In this document: positions 1 to 11,429 of the stretch, piece after piece
Layout: the number at the start of each line of letters is the position of its first letter
How positions within the stretch are numbered: position 1 is the stretch's first letter
NCBI GenBank assembly: GCA_028386065.3
Contig: JAKUCV010002770.1
Location: 112,104-176,103 of the forward strand
Length of the DNA: 64,000 nt
DNA from: Turnera subulata
Taxonomy: Eukaryota; Streptophyta; Magnoliopsida; Malpighiales; Passifloraceae
Direction: 5' to 3'
Made by a program: the position numbers and the translations under genes
Notes under the pieces: model-generated
Databases searched by the model: none
Seen by the model: only the letters and a program-made list of their open reading frames with translations
What the model was told of the DNA's origin: nothing

Positions 1-1518
1 TGGGTAAAAATGCGTGTAAATAGCTTCTTTTCTCCCTGATCATTTCCTTTCCGGCGTGTCAATTGATCTTTCCATCTCTTTGTTCATTTGTAAAGGCACA
101 CTTGCCATTACATATTTTAAGTGTTGCAGACAGATAATATGTCCATAATCCACTGAAGCTCAGGGGATTTCAACTCGATCTGGTTCTTTGTTAGATTATG
201 ATCCCGTAGGACTTCCTTGACCATTGTGTAACCTGTAATTAAATTATAAGTTTTAAGCAAATCATTGTCATGCACTTCCTTTTGTCCTGGACCCGTTTGT
301 CTGGATTCTTCTTGATCTACCTTCCACCTAAAACACGTTTACTACATGGGATCGATCCCTTCTGTAAAGCGAAGTTAGAAATCCTTGAAATGAACTGCCC
401 TTGATTTTAACAATTGAAACTTGAAATAAAACAGAATGCTAAACTTAGGGGCTGTTGACTTCGTTTAGGTTATTTTCCTGATTGTTCACCGACTTCGATG
501 TGGATGAGCAGATGCTTTCATGGTAAAATTCTTATCATAATTTAAATATTAAAATGTTCTGTGGCTCCATGAACATGACATGAACTTTGATTATCGGGGA
601 GTTAGATGCTGGGCCGGTGTGATGGTTGTAAGGAGTGTGGTTTCTCGCTTGCTGACAGCGCCCACGGCGCAAAGATAGTTTATTTGTTTATGGTAGCTGA
701 CAAGATTTCACTGTTTCTGTGAAGGGGAGAGTAAATAAGTGGGGCAAAATGTGGCTGGAAGAATATTAGTTTAAACTCTAAAGAGATGGAGAGTTAGCAC
801 TTAGCATCCATGATTTCTACCAATGCCTGTTCCCGAATCTAAAGGGCGTAAAGACAATCTTAACTCTATATGCAGTTTTCTTCAGATGTTCCTAAATTAA
901 GAATTTTCCAACTCAAGAGGTTGGGTTGGGTCGACCGAGTAAGGTACATATCCTGTACCAAAAACATTACCTTTTGGCCTAAGGCACTCACGATTCATTT
1001 CTGATTTTCCAAAAGTTATTTATTTTGTACATAAACGGCCAATTAGGGGGGTATACATCAGCAGCAGAGCAGAAAAGAAGACTCAGAAAGCATGACTTGC
1101 ATTAGACCGGGTAATATAACGAATGTATTATTTCATATGAGATGTACGCGTGTTTAGGAAGATGACAACTGTCCCCATGGACACAAAAAAAAAACGATCC
1201 ATTTGATCAAATAGCTTGCAAATTAAGAAATCTTGGACCAAGTTCTTATGTACAATCGGTTCAACTCCAGGCAAAAAGTACGAAGTATTATTCCATCGTA
1301 AAATAATAAAGAAGAATGCTAAACCAAGTTACCAATAACTCTGGTGACCATCTGAATAAAAAACAGAAATTGGATCCACAAACAATTCATGGAGTACAGA
1401 GCTAAAGGTGTTATCCCATACCTAGCAAACTCTTCGAATCACATTCCAAACATAATAAGCCAACACCTAACCTATTCACAAGATTTATCCAGTTTGCGAA
1501 CCCTACAACACTATAACT
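1..1518. other. No gene recognised; 3' flank of the TOL gene
   Basis: No convincing coding exon is visible on either strand. The part nearest 1518 should hold the 3' untranslated region of the minus-strand TOL gene. A minus-strand AATAAA (plus TTTATT at 1019-1024), about 500 bp past the stop codon, is a candidate poly(A) signal, but TTTATT is common in such AT-rich sequence. The leftmost kilobase could also belong to a neighbouring gene outside the window; nothing here decides this. Confidence 0.4.
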
Positions 1519-4500
1519 TCACTTTCTTCCGCCAACCATACCTTGGCCAGAACTTCCTGATAAGCTTGGTGATGTGCTGCTGGTCATCTTAAACCTTGCA
1601 TCTGCATTGCCAAAAACATTTAGATCTTCAAATAACCTGTACGAGGGAACAAATGGCTTCTGGCCCCCTGGAGGTCCAGGAATTCTAGGAGCAGATGACA
1701 TCCAAGGATCGCCATTCATAGAAGAGCCGTTGCTTCCTCTTGAAGAAAATGAATTACTGTGTTGCATAGGTCTATCAGCTTGAAGGGCTGGAAATGATGC
1801 AGAAGCATTTCCTCCAGTGCCTGAGAAAACATTATTACTAGTAGACATAGGATTTTGGCCATTGGCATAACCGGGCGTGGCTGCCCATGGAGGAGGAGGA
1901 TATGCAGATGCGTATTGAGGAAATTGAGACTGCAATTGTGGGCGGGTTTGAGTTTGTGGATGTGGTTGATATTGGGGTTGCATTTGAGGCTGAGGCTGAT
2001 GAGGCTGTGCTTGAGTTTGCAAATGGAATGAGCTTTGTGGTTGCAACTGAGGTTGAGATGGAGGCTGCAGATGTTGCTGGGGTCGAGGCTGGAACTGGTG
2101 CTGAGATGGCGGATATAGTTGCTGCTGTGGATGGGCCTGGGCCCATGGAACAACATAACTGCTGTAAGGTAGTTGCCCTTGGGTATCCGAATAGGTCTGA
2201 GAAACATGAGGATAACCTTGCATACTGGAGGAAACTGGTATTTGATGCATGTTTTGGTTAGTGGTGGCTGCAGTTGGAGGACTTTGGGGATGAGGGGAGG
2301 TTGAAATTGTTGATAAGGTGATGCTTAAAAGGTCTATAATATCCTGCTCTTTTGAAGTCCTAACTGGTGCAGGTGGATCGGGAAGTGCCAAAGCATTGCA
2401 TTCAACAGGGGTTGAAGCAGATGTCATGCTGGTAGTGTCCACTAACACGAGGGCACTACTTGTTCCAGAGGTACTTTGAGGCGGACTAGATTGTGTTTTA
2501 GAATGCCTATAACCAGAGAACAAAAAGAATATTAATCGTTAAGAAACTAAATAAGCATGATCCAGTACACAATCAATAGGCCGTTTGTGTCTCAATGGCA
2601 AAGCTATCAAGTTTTTCACAGACTAGAGAAAAATGAAGCAAGATTGGCAACTTAAGAAGTAAATAATGATATCATCTTTCAAAGAAATGTGCCAGTGTCT
2701 CTGGTGATTAAACAGATTGGAAAATAAGTTGAGTGATCCCCAACAAAGCTTGCCTTGTGAGGCAAAACATCAGTAGACATTTATTTGTAGGGACTTCAAT
2801 TGAAGATCATATGTGCCAATTGCTATGATAAATGGTTCTATGCAAAGTTATTTTTACAGAGCATTGATTGATCAAAACTTAACAGTTACTCAGCCAGTGA
2901 TTTCAATTTAAGACCATATTTTGCAGATAACATGACAGACAGTGTCAACCATGCAAGCCAGAAGCCATCACAAAAGCAAATTGTATAGTTAACATCACAG
3001 GTATAAAAGAACTATGCTAATCAGGGGCTACCTTCGAGCTAATTGCGCAAAATCGTCCTCCTCCTCATCCTCTTCGTCTATCAGGCTCCTAGTCAAACCA
3101 GAAACCACAGAGGGACTAGTACTAGCTCTAGGGCTGGCCTCTTTCAATTCAGCTGGTTTGGTGTCATTCCCTCCTTCAGTTGGCTTAGCACTCAAGCTTG
3201 CGTCTTGATTTGGCATAGGAGAGCCAGAAAGGATGGCATCATATTTCGCAAGCAGGATTTGCAGACTATCATTTAATTCAAGGCCTTGACCTAGAAGCTC
3301 CTCATCTCTGGCCTCATCAAACACATGTACGGACATGTAAGCAAAAAACTATCGCACATTGAGAACATGAAAAACCAGAATTTATGGCAAGAATGGACAT
3401 ATAAAGACAACTGACCCAGTTGTAGTTAACATCTGCATCAACAACTTCTGATTGGACCGACACCGGTTGACAAGATCAACTATAATTTCATCTTTCACAG
3501 CCTAAAATCATAAACATCATCACATATCAATGAATGTACTCCTCTCTTGCGCCACAATACATAGAAAAGGACACCATCCTGCATACCTCGCGATCGCCAG
3601 GGTTAACAGCCTGTAGCATATCACTCAAGAGTTCCATAACATTTCGCATGGCCTCCAAACTTGACGTACTAAGATAATAAGAAAAATATCAACAAAAACA
3701 TACAGGATTTAGAAACTTGTAAGAAATGCATTACAAACTACAAAAAAGAAAAATTATAAAAATCCAACCCTCACCTTAAGCCTTCAATCTCTGTTGCCAT
3801 GGTTTCATCAAGTCTTCTAGAAGAATTGCCAGGCATCCCATACGCAGCTTGAGGATGTCTCATAGCTGGATGGGTAACAGGTGGTGTAAATATTGGAGAT
3901 GCATCTAGTGAACGTTGGGGGAATGTCACCCCAGAACGCTGCCATTGATACAGTCAATGGTAAGAGATTAATAGCTCCATATATGAGAACGGCAGGTGAC
4001 ATAATTTGATACTCAATAGAACATGCAGACTGTTGGATACAAAGACAAAATTGCATAAGAGTAGAGCACTGCAGCCAGATAAGATAGCAATGTTTACAAT
4101 CAAATTCTGGATTAGTCAACCTGACATGCAATAACGATTATACCATGCAAGGAGTAAACACAAATAACGAAATCATCAACTAATGGATGTGACTGCTAAG
4201 CTCGGAAACAGAACAGCAAAAAAATACATACTCATCAAGTATTAAAGCTTCGTCCTTACCCTAAGTTCATCGTAGGCCCAATAGTACTGAGGATACCTTC
4301 CTCCAGATCCGCCGAATGCTTCTTGCCAAGAGTCCAACAAAACAAGAATTTTATCCCTTACATGCATATCTGACTGTAAATCCATCCAAAAAACTATCTT
4401 AGGACAAGGAAGCTTTCAGAAAAAGGAAACAAAGAGTGCACGAAATGAATAAATAAAACCATGATAAATAATTTTTTTTTTTTAAAAAAAAGACAAGAAA

Positions 4501-5297
4501 AACACTGTAGTTGTTAATAACTGACAAGCATCCATCCAATTCCTACCCCACATAGAAAAACTTACCTTCTTCCTTACAATTTTCACCATATCTCCCAGTA
4601 TATTCTTCTCCGCGATTTGGGAGTGGACAAATTCTCCACAGTTCTTCACCATCGTTTCCAAAAGCTGCAAAAAAGACAGATTCCACCAACCGATCAATCA
4701 ATCAATCCATCCATCCATCACTCCGAAAATCCAAGCTGCAAACTTTACCGTTAAAGCTAGCAGCTGAACTCTTGGGTTCCTGTGCTGTATCCTTTTCTTC
4801 ACCGCTTTCACGACATCTTTCGCCTGCCTGAGCAATTAAAAAACACCACCATAACCATCAACCAAAAAAAAAAGCCAAATGAAAGAGCTGCTCCACCAAT
4901 TCACAGCCTTCCATAATTTAGAAAAAAGAAAGAAAGAAAAAACATACTGACAAAACCATGCAACTAAAAAGGTTTCAAATTCCCACAAAAGGAACACCAA
5001 GAACCGAGCTTTGAATACACATACGTATACGGGACCAAGCTCCCGTATAAAAATACGTACAAAAACAGAGCTTAACATCAAAAAACGAAAAAGAGGAGTC
5101 AACTTCCACCTCAAAGAAAAAAGAGAAGGAAACAAAGCAAAAAAAAGGAGGGAGTACCAGCGGTTAGAGTTGATGGAATCACAAATATCTATGTTCATGG
5201 TCCAATCCGGACCGATTAGAAGATCGCTGGTCGCCTTCTCCACGGCCACCGTGGCCGATGACGGAGGGAACGTCGACATAGCCATAGCCAAAGCCAT
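1519..5297 (-). CDS. TOL6: TOM1-like protein (VHS-GAT ubiquitin adaptor, TOL6 type)
   Basis: Nine exons on the minus strand (5297-5158, 4827-4749, 4664-4566, 4373-4260, 3938-3775, 3668-3587, 3501-3416, 3307-3032, 2506-1519) join into one frame of 675 residues ending in TGA. Every intron is GT..AG, and the length fits Arabidopsis TOL6 (about 670). Residues about 8-150 form the VHS domain ([37 protein letters not shown]). Residues about 180-285 form the GAT domain ([31 protein letters not shown]). The remaining half is rich in Gln, Pro and Ser, with an acidic [14 protein letters not shown] stretch and a DIIDLLS motif typical of TOL tails. TOL proteins bind ubiquitinated plasma-membrane cargo at early endosomes and pass it to ESCRT for vacuolar degradation. 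The start is the first of several Met in MALAMAM. The TOL6 subclass is assigned from resemblance and is less certain than the family. Confidence 0.95.
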
Positions 5298-5371
5298 CCC
5301 TCTTCTTCTTCTCTCTTCTTATCTTCTTCTCCCTCCCTCCCGTTTGTTACTAAGAAAAATATATATAAATA

Positions 5372-5401
5372 TTCTTCTTCTTCTTCTTCTTCTTCTTCTT
5401 C
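5372..5401. repeat. (TTC)10 microsatellite
   Basis: Ten uninterrupted TTC units (GAA on the TOL strand) lie about 75 bp upstream of the TOL start codon, so they may fall in its 5' leader or core promoter. Length polymorphism is likely. Confidence 0.9.
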
Positions 5402-6019
5402 TGTTTTTTTTTTTTCTTCTTAAGCGTCCGTGACAATTAGAAGAATTAAATGATGATTATAAAGTAGTGGTAAGAAGAAAGAAGAGGAGCCCCAGTCCCT
5501 GGAGACTCTCTCTTCCAATTCCAATTTTTTCCGGAGAAAAAAATGAAAAAAGAAAAAACGCACACGAGGAAAATTAAGGAAAAAAAGAACCCTAAAAACA
5601 CTCGCCTAGATGTGGCCTCTACAAATTCCGGGAAAAAAACCCAAGTATTGATTTCTCCCTCCTCTTCCTCCTCCTTCCTCGTCTTCCCTTTTCCGCCCCG
5701 GATTTCCCGTTCTTCTCTCTCTTTTCTCTCCCTCCCTCTTTCTATTTACCTTTCCCGGTTTTAGCTTGCCTTTTCTAGTCCTCTCCCCCACCATTAACCA
5801 TCCACGCGCCATCACCCCCACGCGCTATCCCTAACAGAGACACGTAGGTTTTACTTTTCCTTTTTTTTTTGTTTGAAATGAATAAATAATTTGTATGCTA
5901 GTTTTTGTAGACTTTAAGGCTATATATATTTCTTTAGTTTGGATAATTATAAAGAAGGGAGGCGGTGGTGATAAAAGTCGTGGTGGGATTGGACTGGGGT
6001 GGCCAGGAAAATATAATAA

Positions 6020-6079
<60 letters not shown>
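6020..6079. repeat. (AAT)20 microsatellite
   Basis: About twenty uninterrupted AAT units in intergenic DNA. The long Ile or Asn runs seen in translations of this stretch are artefacts of the repeat. Confidence 0.95.
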
Positions 6080-6080
<1 letters not shown>

Positions 6081-6884
6081 GTATACATAATACAATTATA
6101 CATGTCATGCTATAAGGAAGGGAGGAGATTATTTAGATTTTGTCACTATCGGGGTCGGCCTTGTCTGGTTTGAAGAATCGTTGGTCAGTTTTGGCATGTC
6201 ATAGCAGAACAAATGTATGGATGGACAAGAGAGGCTTCCTTGGGATTTACGGATATTTCCCCATTTTCCTATACACCTTCTCCCCCTTTTCGCTCCACCA
6301 ATATTTTCTGGGCTTCTGATCTGATAATTTTTTTAAAAAAATAATTTATGCTTTTTTTCGGGTCAATTAAGAAAGTAAGAAACATAATATGTTCTTCATA
6401 CATAGAAGAACAACAACATCAAAAAGAAACATGCGCTTTGGACCAGTTTGCCCTGATTTCGGAATTAAGATTTAATTTTCTTCTCTCGGGGTTTTCCATA
6501 AAAAAATTCTACTCTTTTTATTGATTTTTCCCTTTACCTCTACAAGTTCTATTCAACTCAAGAGACCCAAAATTAGAAACAGTTCTGATAGGAGAATCTC
6601 TAGTATTTTTGTTTAATGAAAATGTGTAGTATTTTTTTTATTGGACGGAAAATGTGTATTTCTCTTTTTCTTTTTTTTGTTATATATGTGAGAAACGTGT
6701 CCCTAAAAAGAGTGTTTGACTGGAGACATCGAGTTGATAGGGGAGTACTTCTTCTTCCTGGTGGTCTCACAGGACAGGATTCGTTGTTTTGGTTGGTTGC
6801 AGTGCAAGTAGTGGTTAAATTTTAATTCCTTGGATTGGAGGTAGTAGTATGAGTATCTGGTTCATTGATGACTCTCCTGTCTTG

Positions 6885-6898
6885 NCCCCCCCCCCCCC
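6885..6898. other. Ambiguous base next to a C homopolymer
   Basis: The only N in the window (6885) is followed by thirteen C residues. This is a likely sequencing or assembly artefact around a homopolymer, so the true length here is uncertain. Confidence 0.9.
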
Positions 6899-8521
6899 AT
6901 TAAATAAGGATGATTGATATGCAAATAGAATTGCCCTTCAACTCATTCTTGTCCCTTTTTAAATGATTTTTTGGCAATCCACTTGACTTTAAATTTTTTT
7001 AAAAAATATGTATATCGGAGACGTATTGAAGTGATATGTGATATCTCAGACTTTTCTCCCCCGAGCCAAAATCGCGTGACATTTTAGGCCCCGAGAGCTG
7101 AGCGGATTATAGCTAAAAAGCTATAAACCTAACCATGCTTTATGTGTTTATATCGATCATCACCTTTTATAATTAAGATAAAAGGGGTGGACCAGCTTAC
7201 CTAATATCCCATATTTGTTTAGTCTTGTCCAACGCAAACTTTCTCACCTCTGATCCATATCTGATAATATAGTTGCATTTAATCAGAATCAGAACAGCAA
7301 GAATAAAGGTTAGACCTTGTTGTTGTTTTTTAATTGATAGTCCACCACCTGATCTCTAAGTAATTGCTTAAGATATGAAAAAACTTTCATAGTTGCTCCA
7401 AAAAAAATGGGTACTAATTGATTGAGATGGAGACTACATGAGTTGTTGAAGAGCAGACATTTGATGTCTTAATTTATGATATCAGTGTCCAGCAGTGACC
7501 AATGCATATGCTAGTTATGCATGACTGTATGTCCCTTGGTTTTGTCTAGCCTTGTGTCATTGGTGCAGGGAGAAGTGGAAAAATACCAAACCAAACCAGT
7601 ATTCCCTGACAAAGTTAGGCCAGAATGGTTAATGGGTTCTGGGGAGGCCAGCCTTGCTTCTATTTTGCTGGTCAATCCATACCAATACCATCTATTCAAA
7701 CGGTTTTCTGTTTGGGCCGATCTGCCAAAACCCACAAAAAAGTGCAATTAGGGTGCTTGTGTCCCCAAATCGTTTATATAACCACTTCCAAATTGTATCG
7801 TTTTTAAAGTATATTACTAACTCATGATCATCATATTGCAAATGATGTGGTGATAAATATAGATGCATTTCCAAACATTTTCTGTTAAAGAGAAAAGAAA
7901 ATAAGTTAATGGGCACCGCAGGTAGATTGTTGGAAGCTTGACATCCTGGATAATGCCCACAAAAAGGGATAGCTCATGCTTTTTAACTTCTTCAATGCTG
8001 ACTACAGAAGCTCCTTTACATTTAGCTTTACAAAAGGCAACAACAACGGTGGAAATGAGTTCTAGTTCTGGCACCTAGTGGAGGAGTTAAGGCCCTGTTG
8101 ATAAGATTAAATGTGATACAACAACTTTGTTGATTTTAAATCAACTGATAAATGTTCTCATATAAGGAATTAGTTAATAAGATCACGATCGCTCAAACAA
8201 ATTAGACAGTACAAAGGAAAGGAAAACAAGAAAATTGTTGTCGTCCTATATTGGTTGGGTCTATCAACCTGGCTTATAACTAGCGAAGCGTTTATGTTTT
8301 TTCGACATGTTATTTTTCTTATAGTTTAGAATTCTAATTTTAGTAAAAGGCATAACGGAGTATTTGTTAGAGTGTAAAATCGTTTTTTTTTTCCACTTAT
8401 GCATCTGGTATCTTAGACCAACTCATTTTTAAAGTATGTCAATGGACTCAAAACTAATTTGGATCAAAATATGGGAAAACATGACATGAATCGTAAAAGA
8501 GTAAAAGGTTGGTGCCCTAGC

Positions 8522-8846
8522 TGTGACGAAATCCCACATCGGAAAGAAAGGGAAAGGTCTTGGGCCATATATACTGGGGTTGTGCACTTTTGGGGAGAGG
8601 GTAATGACTCCGTGACAAGTGGTAGCGGAGCCGACCCGACCCAACTCTGATGTCACGCCAAGCGCTCCGTGGGGACGGAGTAGGCGGGGTGCCCGGTCGA
8701 CGACGAGGGCGTCGTCGGATTCGGTTGAGGAGAATGTTACGGAATCCCACATCGAAAAGGAAGAGAAAGATCTTGGGCCATATATACTGCGGTGCTGCAC
8801 ACCCCACTAAAATGACCTTTTGGAGAGATGGTAATAACCCGTCACA
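8522..8846 (+). mobile_element. TRIM (terminal-repeat retrotransposon in miniature), copy 1
   Basis: Two direct repeats, 8522-8617 (96 bp) and 8735-8846 (112 bp), each start with TG and end with CA. Both contain the block ATCCCACATCG followed by GGGCCATATATACTG. The first repeat is followed at once by AGTGGTAGCGGAGCC, which resembles a primer-binding site for initiator tRNA-Met. A purine-rich GGTTGAGGAGAA precedes the second. The flanks ctagc (8517-8521) and ttagc (8847-8851) agree at four of five bases, as expected for an old target duplication. There is no coding capacity, so movement would depend on enzymes from another element. Confidence 0.8.
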
Positions 8847-8851
8847 TTAGC

Positions 8852-9671
8852 CCTTACAATGTTGCCTTTCTAAAGTCTTGACCTCGAAATGTCTTTTTTA
8901 AAGTTAGTACAACTTCATCTAATTGATTTGACATCTGCATAGTATAAATTTGTTTTTTTTGACTTAAAAAAAGAGATAAATCTCGAATATAGATTACCAG
9001 AATTATTTGCTCCCGTAATTGCTAGCCTTTTGTGATATAGGCTCATGCTCCTAATTTAAGCTGAGGTATAGAATTTAGTGTGGTTTTTATAGAGGATATA
9101 TATTGACATACACAAACTCTTAAGAGGCGGAATCAATAGTGTAGAGCGGTCTATCTGTTTAAAAAAATTCTTGCTTTGAAGATGAGTAGGGATAGTTGTT
9201 TCACATTTCAAAATAGCAGGCCAGTTGAGTAATTTACGACTAGTATAAACTCATTTTGTTTTGCTCAGTTTTCTCTTGGATTATTGGTTACTCCCCAAAA
9301 CCTGAATTTTTTTTTATGTCGAACCCCAAAACCTGAATTAAAAGACGCGAAATATAGTTTCACATTTTATGCCCAAATAAGTAAATTGGTGGAGGATCAT
9401 CTATTTTTAAACTTTATTTAGCAACCTTAAGTTCTTTGTTTTTGGGTTGGATTTGTACTATAAAACTATATTTGTTTGTTTTCCATCATTCTTAACGAGA
9501 CCAGTAAGGCACGGCTCTCAACGTGATGGGAAATATATCATGGAGATACAATCATTCCCCATCCACTGCAATTTGCGAAAAGTAATTGCGGCGGAATCAA
9601 CTTCTACTTTACTCCCGCCAATTCTCCTTTTTTCTTTTTTGCCCTTTGATATTGAATATGCGTAATGCTGA
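8852..9671. other. Intergenic DNA, nothing recognised
   Basis: AT-rich sequence with no supported gene, RNA or element. It ends at the 12-bp target duplication (9672-9683) of the LINE that carries the first nested block. Confidence 0.5.
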
Positions 9672-9849
9672 ATTTCCTTATGATAATTTTTTTTGGTAGA
9701 AGAAGGTAGGCAAAGCCCTGTAAATTAAGACATTAGGACATGATAAAGACGGGCATGGACCCCAAGAACATCACAATGCAGTCAATCCAAAACAGTTATT
9801 GGGGGGGTGAAACAAGCGATTGAACCAAGAGGGAGAGTCTACGCAAACG

Positions 9850-10230
9850 ACCCCAACACATTCGCCACCTGGTTTGCTTCCCAATAGATATGATGAATAT
9901 GGACATCCCACTTCTGCTGCAACAAACTACGAATGCATTGAAAAATTGTCGGACAGAAAGAGAAGGAGGAGATAGAATGAATCATAAACTATCAACCACA
10001 AACTTCGAATCAATCTCCAACTCACCCGGATGGTAACCAAGCTCCCATGCCAACTGCAAATCCACCCAAACACCCCAACACTCCGCCCTCAACGCCGAGC
10101 ACGTACCAATATGGTGCTCAAAGCCCCCTAACCACCGACCAAGATGATCCCGTAACACTCCTTTAGGACTTACGGTTCTACTACTTCGCGGATAAGCTCC
10201 AGGCGTATTGAGACGCACCTATGCCTCTCT
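9850..10230 (-). pseudogene. LINE ORF2 C-terminal RNase H fragment
   Basis: Minus-strand translation shows GVLRDHLGRWLGGFEHHIGT, then ALRAECWGVWVDLQLAWELG and LEIDSKFVVDSL. This is the usual order of the RNase H domain (RVT_3) at the end of plant L1-type LINE ORF2. Further on, an EANQVANVLGSFA-like stretch corresponds to the usual REANxVADxLA motif in another frame. Stops and frame changes show it is dead. Confidence 0.8.
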
Positions 10231-10481
10231 AGGACAAGTCCAACTAACGAGCCGCTCGACCCGCGGAGCAGTCCTCGACAAACGCATCCGTTCTACTTCA
10301 ATTACGATCTGCACCTCACGCAGTCGTTGTTTTATAACGCAGCCAATAGACGCAAAAGTACTCACTAAATACCAGCTCATTGCAGCACACCAGATATGAC
10401 AAACAACAACTTCGAAGAACATGCCAGCCACGTCCAAAACAAGACTGTTGGAAAACGAACCAAGTACATCAATAACCAAAC

Positions 10482-11429
10482 TGTTAGAATATGACCAAAC
10501 TGCATTGGAAGAAAGAAAAATGTGCAAGCTGTTGATTCCTTTTATTTTGTTATGCTCTTTGTGTCTTTTAGTGTAGTGCTCTATTATTTGTCAAGTTAGG
10601 TGAGCATGCTTGCTAGGTTAAGTAACATTTTTTTTTTGTCGAAAAAAAAAGGCATCAGTGGTGTCATCATCGCCCCGTCGGTCCAGGCCCCGGTCAATAC
10701 CGGTTACATCCTGGCATTAGACCCTCCTCATAGGAGAGACCGCCCAACCGGGGCACCAACGGACACCCTCACCTGCTACGCGTCATAATACCGGGGAATC
10801 ACCGGGCTCAACGGCCAGCACCCCACCGTGTGGAAGGCCATATTCGGCCGCATCACACTATGGGGCTTGACTGGAAGCGCCGGGACTCGAACCCGAGTCT
10901 TAGAGATGGCAGGTTGAAGGCCTTGCCATTGGGCCACCACCCCCGGTGGTGCTAGGTTAAGTAACATGCTTGTTACATGTTAAGTGGTCTACACTAGTTC
11001 CTATGTTAGCGGACTGCAAGTGTGGAGAAATCTGTTGTTCTCCTCCATTTTTGAAGAGAGTTCTGTGAATGGAAAAGAGAATTTTAGAATTAGAGAACCT
11101 TATCTAAGTGTTCTTGAGTGTTCATAAATTCTGCAGAATTCTGGAAATTGAAGCAGGAAATTTACTTGAATGTTCTTGTAGTTCTTATTGAGTTCTTGAG
11201 TGTGATTTTTTGTGAGACTTGTCAAACATCAATTCTTTTTGTGTCTGAGTGAATATTGAGAGCAAATAAAGTTGTTCAATCACAAATAGAATAATTGTTT
11301 AGGTTCAGAATCATAACTCATCATATTTGCATCTTTGGTGTTCTTGGTGTTCTTAAAGAATTCTGGAAAATTTCCAGAATTTGAATATCAGGCCAACACC
11401 AAAATTTTGCAGCAGTTTCTATCCTAGCA
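10482..11429 (+). repeat. Left LTR of the DEK_C element (first part, up to the gypsy insertion)
   Basis: This aligns with the right LTR at 23212-23778 from TATGACCAA(A/G)CTGCATTGG through GCAGCAGTTTCT. It is interrupted by a SINE (10628-10949) and then by a gypsy element. Its last seven bases resume at 22320-22326. The right LTR lacks both insertions and has a further deletion of about 37 bp, so the LTR pair is not young. Confidence 0.85.
10628..10949 (-). mobile_element. tRNA-derived SINE
   Basis: The 17-bp repeat tgctaggttaagtaaca flanks it exactly (10611-10627 and 10950-10966). The matching site in the right LTR has one diverged copy. On the minus strand a pol III A box (TGGCCCAATGGCAAGG, 10936-10921) is followed by a perfect B box (GGTTCGAGTCCC, 10893-10882), as in tRNA-derived SINEs. 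The body ends in an A-rich tail seen as T and A runs at 10628-10649. At 322 bp it is well preserved and could still be transcribed by pol III. Confidence 0.9.

Larger units (their letters stand above)
5298..8521. other. Upstream region of the TOL gene and intergenic DNA
   Basis: The first part (5298 to about 5900) is pyrimidine-rich on the plus strand, hence GA-rich in the TOL orientation, and should hold its promoter and leader. An AT-rich TATATATAAAT stretch near 5359-5370 could be a TATA box but is unproven. The rest holds microsatellites, homopolymers and AT-rich DNA. The short open frames at 7521-7751 (+) and 7817-8074 (-) were not recognised as any gene. Confidence 0.5.

Noticed and set aside
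1887..2261. Plus-strand and alternate-frame ORFs over the TOL 3' exon
   Set aside because: They lie opposite the Gln/Pro-rich last exon of TOL, whose skewed codons keep other frames open. They have no domain and no exon structure of their own.
7521..8074. ORFs at 7521-7751 (+) and 7817-8074 (-) as possible genes
   Set aside because: No recognisable domain, no flanking exons and no support beyond an open frame. One contains a plausible exon-like stretch (ELISTVVVAFCKAKCKGASV), but this is too little to call a gene.
10870..10940. A tRNA gene on the minus strand
   Set aside because: The A and B boxes are those of a SINE: the segment is part of a 322-bp unit with an A-rich tail and an exact 17-bp target duplication, and no full cloverleaf was found.
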